Below, piece by piece: positions 7,953-16,057 of a stretch of DNA of 24,013 nt; the stretch's first letter is position 1, and every line of letters begins with the position of its first letter. A program made the position numbers and the translations under genes. A model generated the notes under the pieces. It was not told the DNA's origin and searched no databases. It saw only the letters and a list, made by a program, of their open reading frames with translations. Origin of the DNA: Prevotellaceae bacterium UBA4359 (GTDB taxonomy: Bacteria > Bacteroidota > Bacteroidia > Bacteroidales > Bacteroidaceae). Location: assembly GCA_002393555.1 (NCBI GenBank), contig DGSP01000067.1, forward strand, positions 1-24,013, given 5' to 3'.

Positions 7953-9431
7953 ATGGCAACAGAATTGAAAGACCTGACCAAACGGTCAGAGGACTACTCC
8001 AAGTGGTATAACGAACTGGTGGTGAAGGCAGAACTGGCCGAGCAGGCCGACGTGAGAGGATGTATGGTCATTCGTCCCTACGGCTATGCCATCTGGGAGA
8101 AGATGCAGCGTGTGCTGGACGACATGTTTAAGGAGACAGGTGTGCAGAACGCCTATTTTCCCTTGCTCATTCCCAAAAGTTTCCTGAGCCGTGAGGCCGA
8201 ACACGTGGAGGGATTTGCGAAGGAGTGTGCCGTGGTGACTCACTATCGCCTGAAGACCAACGACACTCACGACGGTGTGGTGGTTGACCCTGCCGCCAAA
8301 CTGGAGGAAGAACTGATTATCCGTCCCACTTCAGAAACCATCATCTGGAACACCTACAAGAACTGGATTAAGTCCTATCGCGACCTGCCCATCCTGTGCA
8401 ACCAGTGGTGTAACGTGATGCGCTGGGAGATGCGCACCCGCCTCTTCCTGCGCACCTCGGAATTTCTCTGGCAGGAAGGCCACACGGCCCATGCCACTCG
8501 CGAGGAGGCTGAGGAGCGCGCCAAGCAGATGCTGAAGGTGTATGCCAAGTTTGCCGAAGAATATATGGCTGTGCCGGTGATTCAAGGCGTGAAGAGCGAG
8601 ACGGAACGCTTTGCCGGCGCACTCGACACCTACACCATCGAGGCCATGATGCAGGACGGCAAGGCTCTCCAGAGCGGCACGAGCCACTTCCTGGGCCAGA
8701 ACTTCGGCAAGGCGTTCGATGTGCAGTTCCTCAACAAGGAGAACAAGACGGAGTATGCCTGGGCCACTTCATGGGGCGTTTCCACCCGACTGATGGGTGC
8801 GCTCATCATGACCCACTCCGACGACAACGGACTCGTCCTGCCTCCACGCTTGGCTCCGCTGCAGGTGGTCATCATCCCCATCGGCAAGGGCGACCAGATG
8901 GCCATGCTGGAAGAGAAGGCCGAGGCCATCGTGAAAAACCTCAAGGCGATGGGCATCAGCGTGAAGTATGACAACGCCGACAACCGCCGCCCGGGCTTCA
9001 AGTTTGCCGACTACGAACTGAAGGGTGTGCCAGTGCGCCTCGTGCTGGGTGCGCGCGACTTGGAGAAAGGACTTGTGGAGGTGATGCGCCGCGACACGCT
9101 GGAGAAAGAGAACGTGTCCATCGATGGAATCGAGCAGTACATCAAGCAGTTGCTCGACGACATCCAGCAGAACATCTACCAGAAGGCCATCAAATTCCGC
9201 GATGCCCACATCTACGAGTGCGACAACTACGACGAGTTCAAGGAGCGCATCAAGGACGGCGGCTTCTTCCTCTGCCACTGGGACGGCACCGAAGAGACCG
9301 AGGCCAAGATTAAGGAAGACACGCAGGCCACCATCCGCTGTGTGCCCTTCATGTTTGAACAGACCGAAGGCACCGACATGGTAAGCGGCAAGCCTGCCAA
9401 GGCACGTGTGCTCATTGCACGGGCCTACTAA
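7953..9431 (+). CDS. proS: Prolyl-tRNA synthetase, archaeal/eukaryal type
   Basis: This 492-residue class II synthetase charges tRNA-Pro with proline in the cytoplasm. The sequence shows RPTSETIIW (residues ~124-132), class II motif 2 around RTRLFLRTSEFLWQEGHTAH, and motif 3 as GVSTRLMGA with the class-defining Arg at 279. An anticodon-binding domain follows (APLQVVIIPI ... GVPVRLVLGARDLEKG). The C-terminal zinc-domain-like region has Cys residues in YECDN, FLCHW and IRCVPF, and the protein ends in Tyr (RARAY-type end), both typical of the archaeal/eukaryal form used by Bacteroidota. It lacks the large editing insertion of the E. coli form. The ATG at 7953 is chosen because any earlier start lies in the promoter. 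It is a single-gene unit, with a hairpin just after the stop. Confidence 0.96.
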   Translation: MATELKDLTKRSEDYSKWYNELVVKAELAEQADVRGCMVIRPYGYAIWEKMQRVLDDMFKETGVQNAYFPLLIPKSFLSREAEHVEGFAKECAVVTHYRLKTNDTHDGVVVDPAAKLEEELIIRPTSETIIWNTYKNWIKSYRDLPILCNQWCNVMRWEMRTRLFLRTSEFLWQEGHTAHATREEAEERAKQMLKVYAKFAEEYMAVPVIQGVKSETERFAGALDTYTIEAMMQDGKALQSGTSHFLGQNFGKAFDVQFLNKENKTEYAWATSWGVSTRLMGALIMTHSDDNGLVLPPRLAPLQVVIIPIGKGDQMAMLEEKAEAIVKNLKAMGISVKYDNADNRRPGFKFADYELKGVPVRLVLGARDLEKGLVEVMRRDTLEKENVSIDGIEQYIKQLLDDIQQNIYQKAIKFRDAHIYECDNYDEFKERIKDGGFFLCHWDGTEETEAKIKEDTQATIRCVPFMFEQTEGTDMVSGKPAKARVLIARAY

Positions 9432-9444
9432 AACACAAGACGGA

Positions 9445-9478
9445 AGTGCCGGAGGAAGCGAGGCTCCACTCCGGCACT
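9445..9478 (+). terminator. Hairpin after proS
   Basis: AGTGCCGGAG (9445-9454) pairs perfectly with CTCCGGCACT (9469-9478) across a 14-nt loop, starting 13 bp after the proS stop. There is no T-tract afterwards, so it may end transcription with help from a factor or simply protect the 3' end. Confidence 0.6.
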
Positions 9479-9485
9479 ATACGCA

Positions 9486-9577
9486 ACGCCGTTGTATATT
9501 CAATTTGCACGGCGTACAATATATAAATTGAACGGCGTTACATTTACAATTTGTACGACGTTTCACTTCATGCGAAC
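9486..9577. repeat. Degenerate 23-bp-period repeat, four units
   Basis: A heptamer recurs exactly every 23 bp: ACGCCGT at 9486, ACGGCGT at 9509, ACGGCGT at 9532 and ACGACGT at 9555. The first three units each end with an AATTTG-like hexamer (CAATTTGC, AAATTGA, CAATTTGT); the fourth matches only in the heptamer. Unit 1 carries the reverse-complement form of the heptamer, so parts of the array can also fold. It ends about 30 bp upstream of the peptidase start codon. I do not recognise the element; it could be an operator array or an inert intergenic repeat. Confidence 0.7.
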
Positions 9578-9608
9578 ATTTCGTTTCCCCTCAAAAGGTA
9601 AAAGCACA

Positions 9609-10928
9609 ATGAAAAAAGCGATATTATCCTTCATCGTGGGGCTTGTAGCCCTTGGCCTGTCGGCCCAGAACGACTCCACGCTTTTCATGCGCCAACTCTG
9701 TGCGCTGGAGGGTGTGAGCAAGGTGGAACCGCTGGAAAGCACCAAGTTTCAGGAAAAATATGTGATGAAACTGGAGCAGCAGGTCGATTGGAAAACCTGT
9801 TCAAAGGGCACCTTCGGCGAGCGCATCATCGTGGGCATGAAGGGGCTGGACAAGCCGACGGTGCTCGTGACCGAAGGCTATTTTGCCCACTACGGGTTGC
9901 ACCCCGACTATGAGGAAGAACTGAGCGCACTGTTCGATGCCAACGTCATCCTGTGCGAATACCGCTACTTTGCGGAGAGTGTGCCCGTGCCCACCAACTG
10001 GGACTACATGACCGTCGATAACTCGCTGGCCGACTATCACCATGTGCGTCAGGTGTTCGGCCAACTCTTCACGGGCAAATGGATCAGCACCGGCATCAGC
10101 AAGGGAGGCCAGACCACCATGTTCTACCGCGCCACCTACCCCGACGATGTCGATGTGAGTGTCAGTTATGTGGCACCGCTCAACCGCGCCATCGAGGATG
10201 GCCGCCACGAGAAGTTTCTGGCCAAGCAAGTGGGCACCAAAGAAGAACGCAAGGCGATAGAGACTGCCATGCAGGAACTGATGAAGCGCAAGCCCGAACT
10301 GATGCCCATGTTCCACGACTTCTGCGCCAGACGCAACTACCACTTCTATCTGCCCGAAGAGGACATCTACGACTACTGTGTGCTCGAATACCCCTTTGCC
10401 CTGTGGCAATGGGGCACACCCGTCAGCACCATTCCTGCACTCGATGCCGACAACGAGACCTGGTTCAGCAACTTCACCGAAGTGGCGGGTCCCGACTATT
10501 TCAGTTATCCCAACCAATATGTGCCTTTCGACGTGCAGGCCATCAAGGAACTGGGCTACTACGGCTACTCGCTCAAGCCCATCAAGAAATGGACCTCGCT
10601 GAAATCGACCAAGGGCTATCTGAAGCAAGTCATGCTGCCCGACAGCCTGCGCAACTATGACTTCGACCCCACCCTCTACAAGCGCACCGTGAAGTTCCTG
10701 AAGGAGGAAGACCCCACACATATATTCATATATGGAGAGATTGACCCGTGGAGCGCCAGCGGTGTGGCCGGATGGCTCAACTGCAAGAAGAAGGAAAACA
10801 TGCGCGTGTATGTGCAGCCACGGGGCAGCCACAAGGCTCGCATAGGCAACATGCCCGACAACATGAGGAAGGAAATCATCGACAGACTGACAAAATGGCT
10901 GAGTACCCCCTCCCCGCTCCCCCTGTGA
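9609..10928 (+). CDS. Secreted serine peptidase, S37-like (prolyl tri/aminopeptidase family)
   Basis: This 439-residue protein has a clear signal peptide (MKKAILSFIVGLVALGLSAQ, cleaved near residue 19-20). The mature part is an alpha/beta-hydrolase. The nucleophile elbow GISKGGQ places Ser at 164, followed by MFYRATYPDDVDVSVSYVAP, which is characteristic of peptidase family S37. Candidate catalytic partners are Asp379 (YGEIDPWSA) and His408 (RGSHKA). S37-like enzymes remove short peptides from the N terminus of proline-containing substrates in the periplasm or outside the cell. The ATG at 9609 is chosen because only this start gives the signal peptide; the frame is open further upstream. The last residues (STPSPLPL) and the stop codon are encoded by a GC-rich repeat (10904-10944), so the native C terminus has probably been replaced. 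Confidence 0.88.
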   Translation: MKKAILSFIVGLVALGLSAQNDSTLFMRQLCALEGVSKVEPLESTKFQEKYVMKLEQQVDWKTCSKGTFGERIIVGMKGLDKPTVLVTEGYFAHYGLHPDYEEELSALFDANVILCEYRYFAESVPVPTNWDYMTVDNSLADYHHVRQVFGQLFTGKWISTGISKGGQTTMFYRATYPDDVDVSVSYVAPLNRAIEDGRHEKFLAKQVGTKEERKAIETAMQELMKRKPELMPMFHDFCARRNYHFYLPEEDIYDYCVLEYPFALWQWGTPVSTIPALDADNETWFSNFTEVAGPDYFSYPNQYVPFDVQAIKELGYYGYSLKPIKKWTSLKSTKGYLKQVMLPDSLRNYDFDPTLYKRTVKFLKEEDPTHIFIYGEIDPWSASGVAGWLNCKKKENMRVYVQPRGSHKARIGNMPDNMRKEIIDRLTKWLSTPSPLPL

Positions 10929-10944
10929 GGGGGAGAGCCACCAT
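10904..10944. repeat. Left inverted copy of a GC-rich REP-like repeat
   Basis: About 41 bp that match, in reverse complement, 11420-11460. The core 10910-10935 is identical over 26 bp to the complement of 11429-11454. Inside it CTCCCCC-TGTGA-GGGGGAG forms a 7-bp hairpin. The TGA in the loop is the stop codon of the peptidase. The pair encloses the DUF559 gene. Confidence 0.85.
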
Positions 10945-11016
10945 GCGGCGAGGACGATTGTGTGTGGGGAAAAGAGGAGACTGAAGAGAGAATCGTTTTT
11001 TGAAAAAATGTGAGAC

Positions 11017-11376
11017 ATGTATAAGACAGCCTGTCCTGACAGATATGACATTTTGAAAGATTTAGCCCAGAAAAACAGGAATTATCCGACTCTGGCAGAA
11101 TCTTTGTTATGGAAATACTTGAAAGGAAAAGCGTTAGGCGTAAAATTTTTACGACAACATCCCGTTTTGGATTTCATTCCAGATTTTGTCTGCATTGAAA
11201 AAGGTCTTATTGTAGAAGTGGACGGTGGTTACCATACGGAGCAACCCCAAATGAGAGAAGATGAGATACGTACAAAAAGACTATCAGCCATGGGATATAA
11301 AGTCATAAGATTTACAAACGAAGAGGTGTTGAACGACACCGACTCCGTAATCGATAAAATAAAAAAGGAATTATAA
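11017..11376 (+). CDS. DUF559 (Vsr-like) endonuclease-domain protein
   Basis: This 119-residue protein is related to the very-short-patch-repair endonuclease fold, a PD-(D/E)xK type nuclease. Family signatures are visible: the N-terminal helix with TLAESLLWKYLKGKALG, then KFLRQHPVLDFIPDFVC carrying the metal-binding Asp, LIVEVDGGYH with the second acidic cluster, and MGYKVIRFTNEEVLND near the end. The usual family length is about 110-130 residues, so it appears complete. The gene is AT-rich compared with its neighbours and lies between two inverted copies of the GC-rich hairpin repeat, which suggests it arrived as a cassette. The biological role of DUF559 proteins is not settled; DNA nicking or repair is inferred from the fold. 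No clear -7 element was found upstream. Confidence 0.88.
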   Translation: MYKTACPDRYDILKDLAQKNRNYPTLAESLLWKYLKGKALGVKFLRQHPVLDFIPDFVCIEKGLIVEVDGGYHTEQPQMREDEIRTKRLSAMGYKVIRFTNEEVLNDTDSVIDKIKKEL

Positions 11377-11419
11377 TCATCATCAAACACCCCACGGTTG
11401 CAAAAGGGAAACACCCCGA

Positions 11420-11460
11420 ATGGCAGCCCTCCCCCTCACAGGGGGAGCGGGGAGAGGGTA
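11420..11460. repeat. Right inverted copy of the GC-rich REP-like repeat
   Basis: This is the reverse complement of 10904-10944 with a few mismatches; the 26-bp core at 11429-11454 is exact. It contains the CTCCCCC/GGGGGAG hairpin. It ends six bases before the clpC start codon, so the clpC leader or promoter probably lies within or beyond this repeat. Confidence 0.85.
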
Positions 11461-11465
11461 TATAT

Positions 11466-13988
11466 ATGAATTATAAATATTCAGAAAGAGTTACTCGTAT
11501 TTTGGGTTACAGCAAGGAAGAAGCGTTGAGGCTGAACAATGACTACATTGGTCCCGAACACCTGATGCTGGGATTGATTCGCGATGGCGAGAGCCGAGCC
11601 GTGGAATTGCTGAAAAAGAAGTTCTATGTCAACCTGTCATCGGTGAAGGAAGTGCTGGAACGCTCGGTGAAAGACAATGGCGCCCAACTGCTCTCCACCG
11701 ACATCACGCTGAACCAGAAGTCCAACACCATCATGCGCCTCACCGTGCTTGAAGCACGTCTGCTCAAGAGCGATGAGAGCGATGCCGAACACATGTTGCT
11801 GGCCATGCTGAAGCAGCACGACAATCTGGTGGCAAGGATTCTGAACGACTGCGACGTGACCTACAAGGACCTCTACGACTCGCTGTCCACCCAACCTGCT
11901 GCCACTCAGACAGAAAACAGCGTAGATTTCGATGAGGAAGACGAGGAGGAAGACGCTCCACCACCATCGGCCAGCAACAATGCGGCTTCGGCCAGCGGCA
12001 GTGCCTCCACCTCGAAGACGACCAAGAAAGGCAATTCTGACACACCTGCCATCGACAAGTTTGGCTTCGACCTGACCCGTGCGGCCAGCGAAGGCAAACT
12101 CGACCCCGTGGTGGGACGTGAGACTGAGATAGAACGTCTGGCACAGATTCTGTCGCGCCGCAAGAAGAACAACCCCGTGCTCATCGGCGAGCCAGGCGTG
12201 GGCAAGAGTGCCATTGTGGAAGGTCTGGCCATACGCATCAACGAACGCAAGGTGGCCCGTGTACTCTTTGGCAAGCGCATCGTCAGCCTCGACATGTCGA
12301 GCGTGGTGGCCGGCACCAAATATCGCGGCCAGTTCGAGGAGCGCATGCGCAGCATCATCAACGAACTGCGCTCCAACCCCGACATCATCGTCTTCATCGA
12401 CGAAATCCACACCCTCGTGGGTGCCGGCAATCAGGCAGGCCAGATGGATGCGGCCAACATGATGAAGCCAGCCTTGGCACGTGGCGAACTCCAGTGCATT
12501 GGTGCCACCACACTGGACGAATACCGCAAGAGCATAGAGAAAGACGGGGCACTGGAGCGTCGTTTCCAGAAGGTGATTGTGGAACAGACCACCCCCGAAG
12601 AGACGCTGACCATCCTGAACAATATCAAAGACCGCTACGAAGAGCACCACAACGTCACCTACACCGACGAAGCCTTGGCAGCCTGTGTCAAACTGACCGA
12701 ACGCTATGTGACCGACCGCAGTTTCCCCGACAAGGCCATCGACGTGCTGGACGAAGTGGGTTCGCGGGTACGCATCACAAACATCAGTGTGCCAAAAGAG
12801 ATTGAGGACAAGGAGCAGGAAGTGGCCAATCTGAACAAGCAGAAGGAGGATGCCGTCAGAGACGAGAACTACGGACAGGCTGCTTTCTACCGCGACCAGG
12901 CCAAAGTGGCAGGCAATGAACTGGAGACGATGAAGAAGAACTGGGAGGCATCGCTGATAGACAAACGCCAGAAGGTGACCGCTGAAGATGTGGCACAGAC
13001 GGTTTCGATGATGACGGGCATCCCCGTCAGCAAAATGGCCAATGCCGAGGGCATCCGCATGAAGGGCATGCGTCAGGAACTGAAAAACAATGTCATTGCA
13101 CAGGATGCCGCCGTCGATAAACTGGTGAACGCCATCCAGCGCAGCCGTGTGGGACTGAAAGACCCCAACCGACCCATCGGAACGTTCATGTTCCTTGGCC
13201 CCACAGGTGTGGGCAAGACCTTCCTGGCCAAGAAGTTGGCTGAGCACATGTTCGGCTCCACCGATGCCCTCATCCGCATCGACATGAGCGAATACATGGA
13301 GAAGTTCACCGTCAGCCGACTGGTGGGTGCCCCTCCGGGATATGTGGGCTACGAAGAAGGCGGCATGCTGACCGAGAAAGTGCGCCGCAAGCCCTACTCC
13401 ATCGTTCTGCTCGACGAAATAGAAAAAGCACACCCCGATGTGTTCAACCTGTTGCTGCAGGTGATGGACGACGGACGACTGACCGACACACAGGGCCGCA
13501 CCATCGACTTCCGCAACACTGTCATCATCATGACCAGCAATGTGGGCACACGCCAACTGAAGGAGTTTGGCCGTGGCGTGGGTTTTGCCGCCATGGCTGA
13601 CAAGGACGACAAGGAGGTCTCACGCTCCGTCATCCAGAAAGCCCTCAACAAGCAGTTCTCGCCCGAGTTCCTCAACCGCATCGACGAAATCATCACTTTC
13701 GACCAGTTGGAACTCGATGCCATCCTGCAAATCATCAACATCGAACTGCGCGGTCTCTACAAACGCATCGAAGACCTCGGCATGCACCTCATCATCACCG
13801 ACGAGGCCAAGAAGTTCATCGCCGAGAAGGGCTACGACAAACAGTTTGGCGCACGTCCCCTCCGCCGCTCCATCCAGCAACACCTGGAAGACGGCATCAG
13901 CGAACTCATCGTGGAGGAGCAAGTGCACGAAGGCGACACCATTCTGGCAGAACTGAAAGATGACAAGATTGTCATTGAAAAGAAATAA
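11466..13988 (+). CDS. clpC: ATP-dependent Clp protease ATP-binding subunit ClpC
   Basis: This 840-residue AAA+ unfoldase delivers damaged or regulated proteins to ClpP in the cytoplasm. The N-terminal Clp_N double repeat occupies about residues 1-145. It is followed by an unusually acidic, Ser/Ala/Pro-rich linker (about 150-195, with EEDEEEDAPPPSA). The first AAA domain has Walker A GEPGVGKS (241-248) and Walker B VFIDE (D312, E313). A coiled-coil middle domain with a UVR-like segment (NKQKEDAVRDENYGQAAFYRD) follows. The second AAA domain has Walker A GPTGVGKT (578-585), a pore-loop GYVG segment and a C-terminal ClpB_D2 small domain. Length and order match ClpC. The ATG at 11466 lies just after a repeat copy, and no TAnnTTTG box was seen in front of it. 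Confidence 0.95.
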   Translation: MNYKYSERVTRILGYSKEEALRLNNDYIGPEHLMLGLIRDGESRAVELLKKKFYVNLSSVKEVLERSVKDNGAQLLSTDITLNQKSNTIMRLTVLEARLLKSDESDAEHMLLAMLKQHDNLVARILNDCDVTYKDLYDSLSTQPAATQTENSVDFDEEDEEEDAPPPSASNNAASASGSASTSKTTKKGNSDTPAIDKFGFDLTRAASEGKLDPVVGRETEIERLAQILSRRKKNNPVLIGEPGVGKSAIVEGLAIRINERKVARVLFGKRIVSLDMSSVVAGTKYRGQFEERMRSIINELRSNPDIIVFIDEIHTLVGAGNQAGQMDAANMMKPALARGELQCIGATTLDEYRKSIEKDGALERRFQKVIVEQTTPEETLTILNNIKDRYEEHHNVTYTDEALAACVKLTERYVTDRSFPDKAIDVLDEVGSRVRITNISVPKEIEDKEQEVANLNKQKEDAVRDENYGQAAFYRDQAKVAGNELETMKKNWEASLIDKRQKVTAEDVAQTVSMMTGIPVSKMANAEGIRMKGMRQELKNNVIAQDAAVDKLVNAIQRSRVGLKDPNRPIGTFMFLGPTGVGKTFLAKKLAEHMFGSTDALIRIDMSEYMEKFTVSRLVGAPPGYVGYEEGGMLTEKVRRKPYSIVLLDEIEKAHPDVFNLLLQVMDDGRLTDTQGRTIDFRNTVIIMTSNVGTRQLKEFGRGVGFAAMADKDDKEVSRSVIQKALNKQFSPEFLNRIDEIITFDQLELDAILQIINIELRGLYKRIEDLGMHLIITDEAKKFIAEKGYDKQFGARPLRRSIQQHLEDGISELIVEEQVHEGDTILAELKDDKIVIEKK

Positions 13989-14007
13989 ACAATGATAGCA
14001 CCGACAA

Positions 14008-14041
14008 AATGTCAGTCACGAATGTGGCTGGCATTTTTTTT
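14008..14041 (+). terminator. Rho-independent terminator after clpC
   Basis: AATGTCAGTCAC pairs with GTGGCTGGCATT over 12 bp with two G-U pairs and a 4-nt GAAT loop, followed by a run of T residues to 14041. This is a canonical intrinsic terminator 20 bp after the clpC stop. Confidence 0.9.
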
Positions 14042-14064
14042 GTCCTTGTTCTGAACTCGGAAAT

Positions 14065-14099
14065 AAATTGTAAATAGTAAATTGTCAAATTGTAAATAG
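14065..14099 (+). repeat. Direct repeat AAATTGTAAATAG upstream of htpG
   Basis: AAATTGTAAATAG occurs at 14065-14077 and again at 14087-14099, 22 bp apart, with a partial copy AAATTGT at 14079 between them. The second copy ends four bases before the htpG start codon. No TAnnTTTG promoter is visible here, so this could be part of a different promoter or operator for a heat-shock gene, or an inert AT-rich duplication. Confidence 0.45.
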
Positions 14100-14103
14100 C
14101 ATT

Positions 14104-15960
14104 ATGGCTCAACAAGGTAACATCGGGGTTACGACAGAGAACATCTTCCCCGTCATCAAAAAGTTTCTCTATAGTGACCATGACATCTTCATCCGCGAGA
14201 TTGTGAGCAATGCCGTGGATGCCACGCAGAAGTTGAAGACGCTGGCCAGCAAGGGCGAACTGAAAGAGGAGGCTGGTGACCTGACTGTGCATGTAAGCAT
14301 CGACAAGGACAAGGGCACACTGACCGTGAGCGACCGTGGTATCGGCATGACCGAAGAGGAGATTGACAGGTACATCAACCAGATTGCCTTCTCGGGAGCC
14401 AACGACTTCCTCGATAAGTATAAGGAGGATGCCAATGCCATCATCGGCCACTTCGGCTTGGGCTTCTACTCCTCGTTCATGGTGAGCAAGAAGGTGGAAA
14501 TCATCACGAAGAGTTGGCAGGAAGGCTCGAAGGCTGTGAAGTGGAGTTGCGACGGAAGTCCTTCGTTCACCATCGAGGATGCGGAGAAGACTGACCGTGG
14601 CACCGACATCGTGATGTACATCGACGATGACTGCAAGGACTTCCTGGAGAAGTACAAAATCAGCGAGTTGCTGAACAAGTACTGCCGCTTCCTCCCCGTG
14701 CCTGTAGCCTTTGGCAAGAAGACGAAGTGGGACGACAAGGAGAAGAAGAGTGTGGAGACCGACGAGGACGATGTCATCAATGACACCACCCCACTCTGGA
14801 CTCGCAAACCTTCAGAATTGAAGGATGAGGACTATAAGGAGTTCTACAAGAAACTCTACCCCATGAGCGATGAGCCTCTGTTCTGGATTCACTTGAACGT
14901 CGATTATCCTTTCAACCTGACGGGTATTCTTTACTTCCCGAAGGTGAAGACCAACCTCGACATTCAGAAGAATAAGATTAACCTCTACTGCAATCAGGTG
15001 TTTGTGACCGACAACGTAGAGGGCATCGTGCCTGACTTCATGACCCTGTTGCATGGTGTGATTGACTCGCCCGACATTCCGCTGAACGTAAGCCGTAGTT
15101 ACTTGCAGAGCGACTCGAACGTGAAGAAAATCTCCACCTACATCTCAAAGAAAGTGAGCGACCGTCTGTCGTCTATCTTCAAGAACGACCGCAAGCAGTT
15201 TGAGGAGAAATGGGACGACATCAAGATTTTCATCAACTACGGCATGCTCTCAGAGAGCGACTTCTACGACAAGGCCAAGGCTTTCGCCCTGCTGAAGGAC
15301 ACCGAGGGGAAGATGTACACTTTCGAGGAGTATCAGACCCTCATCAAGGGCGAGCAAACCGACAAGGACGGCAACCTCATCTACTTGTATGCCAACAACA
15401 AAGATGACCAGTACAGTTACATCGATGCCGCCAATGCCAAGGGCTACAATGTGCTGCTGATGGACGGTCAACTCGACCCTGCCATGTGCAACCTCTATGA
15501 GGAGAAGTTTGAGAAGAGCAGATTCACCCGTGTCGATTCCGATGTGGTCGATAAACTCATCGTGAAGAGTGATGAAAAGAAGGAAGAACTGCCAGAGGAT
15601 GACAAGAAGTCACTCACCGAAACCTTCAAGAACGCTCTGCCGAAGATTGACAAAATCGAGTTCAACGTGGAACCACAGGCACTGGGCGAGACTGCAGCAC
15701 CCGTGGTGATGACGCAGAGTGAGTATATGCGACGCATGAAGGACATGTCGCGCCTGCAGCCGGGCATGGCGTTCTATGGAGAAATGCCGACAATGCTCAA
15801 CCTGGTGCTCAACACCGACCATCCGCTCATCAAGCAGAGCATCAAAGAAGCCAAACCAGAAGTGGTTAGCCAACTCATTGACTTGGCGCTCTTACAGAAT
15901 GGCTTGCTGAGAGGCGAAGCACTCAACAAGTTCGTGAAGCGAAGCATCGAACTCATCTAA
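14104..15960 (+). CDS. htpG: Molecular chaperone HtpG (bacterial Hsp90)
   Basis: This 618-residue cytoplasmic ATP-dependent chaperone carries the GHKL ATPase motifs near the N terminus: EIVSNAVDATQKLK with the Mg-binding Asn, DRGIGMTEEEID, and GHFGLGFYSSFMV at the ATP lid. Middle-domain signatures DEPLFWIHLNVDYPFNLTGILYFPK (quoted in parts: PLFWIHLN, YPFNLTGILYF) and SPDIPLNVSRSYLQ, with the catalytic-loop Arg, are intact. It ends KRSIELI, the expected C terminus of the Bacteroidota form. As I recall, Bacteroides homologues are about 680 residues because of a charged insertion near the C terminus; here the sequence passes from KQSIKEAKPEVV straight to SQLIDLALLQN, so that insertion is absent. 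It is flanked by terminators and appears monocistronic. Confidence 0.95.
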   Translation: MAQQGNIGVTTENIFPVIKKFLYSDHDIFIREIVSNAVDATQKLKTLASKGELKEEAGDLTVHVSIDKDKGTLTVSDRGIGMTEEEIDRYINQIAFSGANDFLDKYKEDANAIIGHFGLGFYSSFMVSKKVEIITKSWQEGSKAVKWSCDGSPSFTIEDAEKTDRGTDIVMYIDDDCKDFLEKYKISELLNKYCRFLPVPVAFGKKTKWDDKEKKSVETDEDDVINDTTPLWTRKPSELKDEDYKEFYKKLYPMSDEPLFWIHLNVDYPFNLTGILYFPKVKTNLDIQKNKINLYCNQVFVTDNVEGIVPDFMTLLHGVIDSPDIPLNVSRSYLQSDSNVKKISTYISKKVSDRLSSIFKNDRKQFEEKWDDIKIFINYGMLSESDFYDKAKAFALLKDTEGKMYTFEEYQTLIKGEQTDKDGNLIYLYANNKDDQYSYIDAANAKGYNVLLMDGQLDPAMCNLYEEKFEKSRFTRVDSDVVDKLIVKSDEKKEELPEDDKKSLTETFKNALPKIDKIEFNVEPQALGETAAPVVMTQSEYMRRMKDMSRLQPGMAFYGEMPTMLNLVLNTDHPLIKQSIKEAKPEVVSQLIDLALLQNGLLRGEALNKFVKRSIELI

Positions 15961-15989
15961 ATAAAAAGAAAAAGATAAAGCAAAAGCAG

Positions 15990-16027
15990 GCGGTTTCGTG
16001 ACATTTAGTCATCGAAACCGCTTTTTT
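15990..16027 (+). terminator. Rho-independent terminator after htpG
   Basis: GCGGTTTCG (15990-15998) pairs with CGAAACCGC (16013-16021); TGAC/GTCA extend the stem inside. A run of T residues follows to 16027. It lies 30 bp after the htpG stop. Confidence 0.9.
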
Positions 16028-16057
16028 ACTATCAAATATTGAAAAAACTTTGCTTTA

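Noticed and set aside
9486..9577. CRISPR array reading of the 23-bp-period repeat
   Set aside because: The units are degenerate, have no spacers of constant length between exact repeats, and no cas gene is present.
9801..11051. 416-residue minus-strand open frame
   Set aside because: It is the antisense shadow of the peptidase gene, rich in His/Val/Gly with no recognisable domain.
10904..11460. Classical insertion sequence with transposase
   Set aside because: The enclosed protein is DUF559, not a DDE, HUH or serine/tyrosine transposase, and no target-site duplication was seen.
11637..13556. 639-residue minus-strand open frame
   Set aside because: It is the antisense shadow of clpC; long mirror frames are common opposite GC-rich coding DNA.
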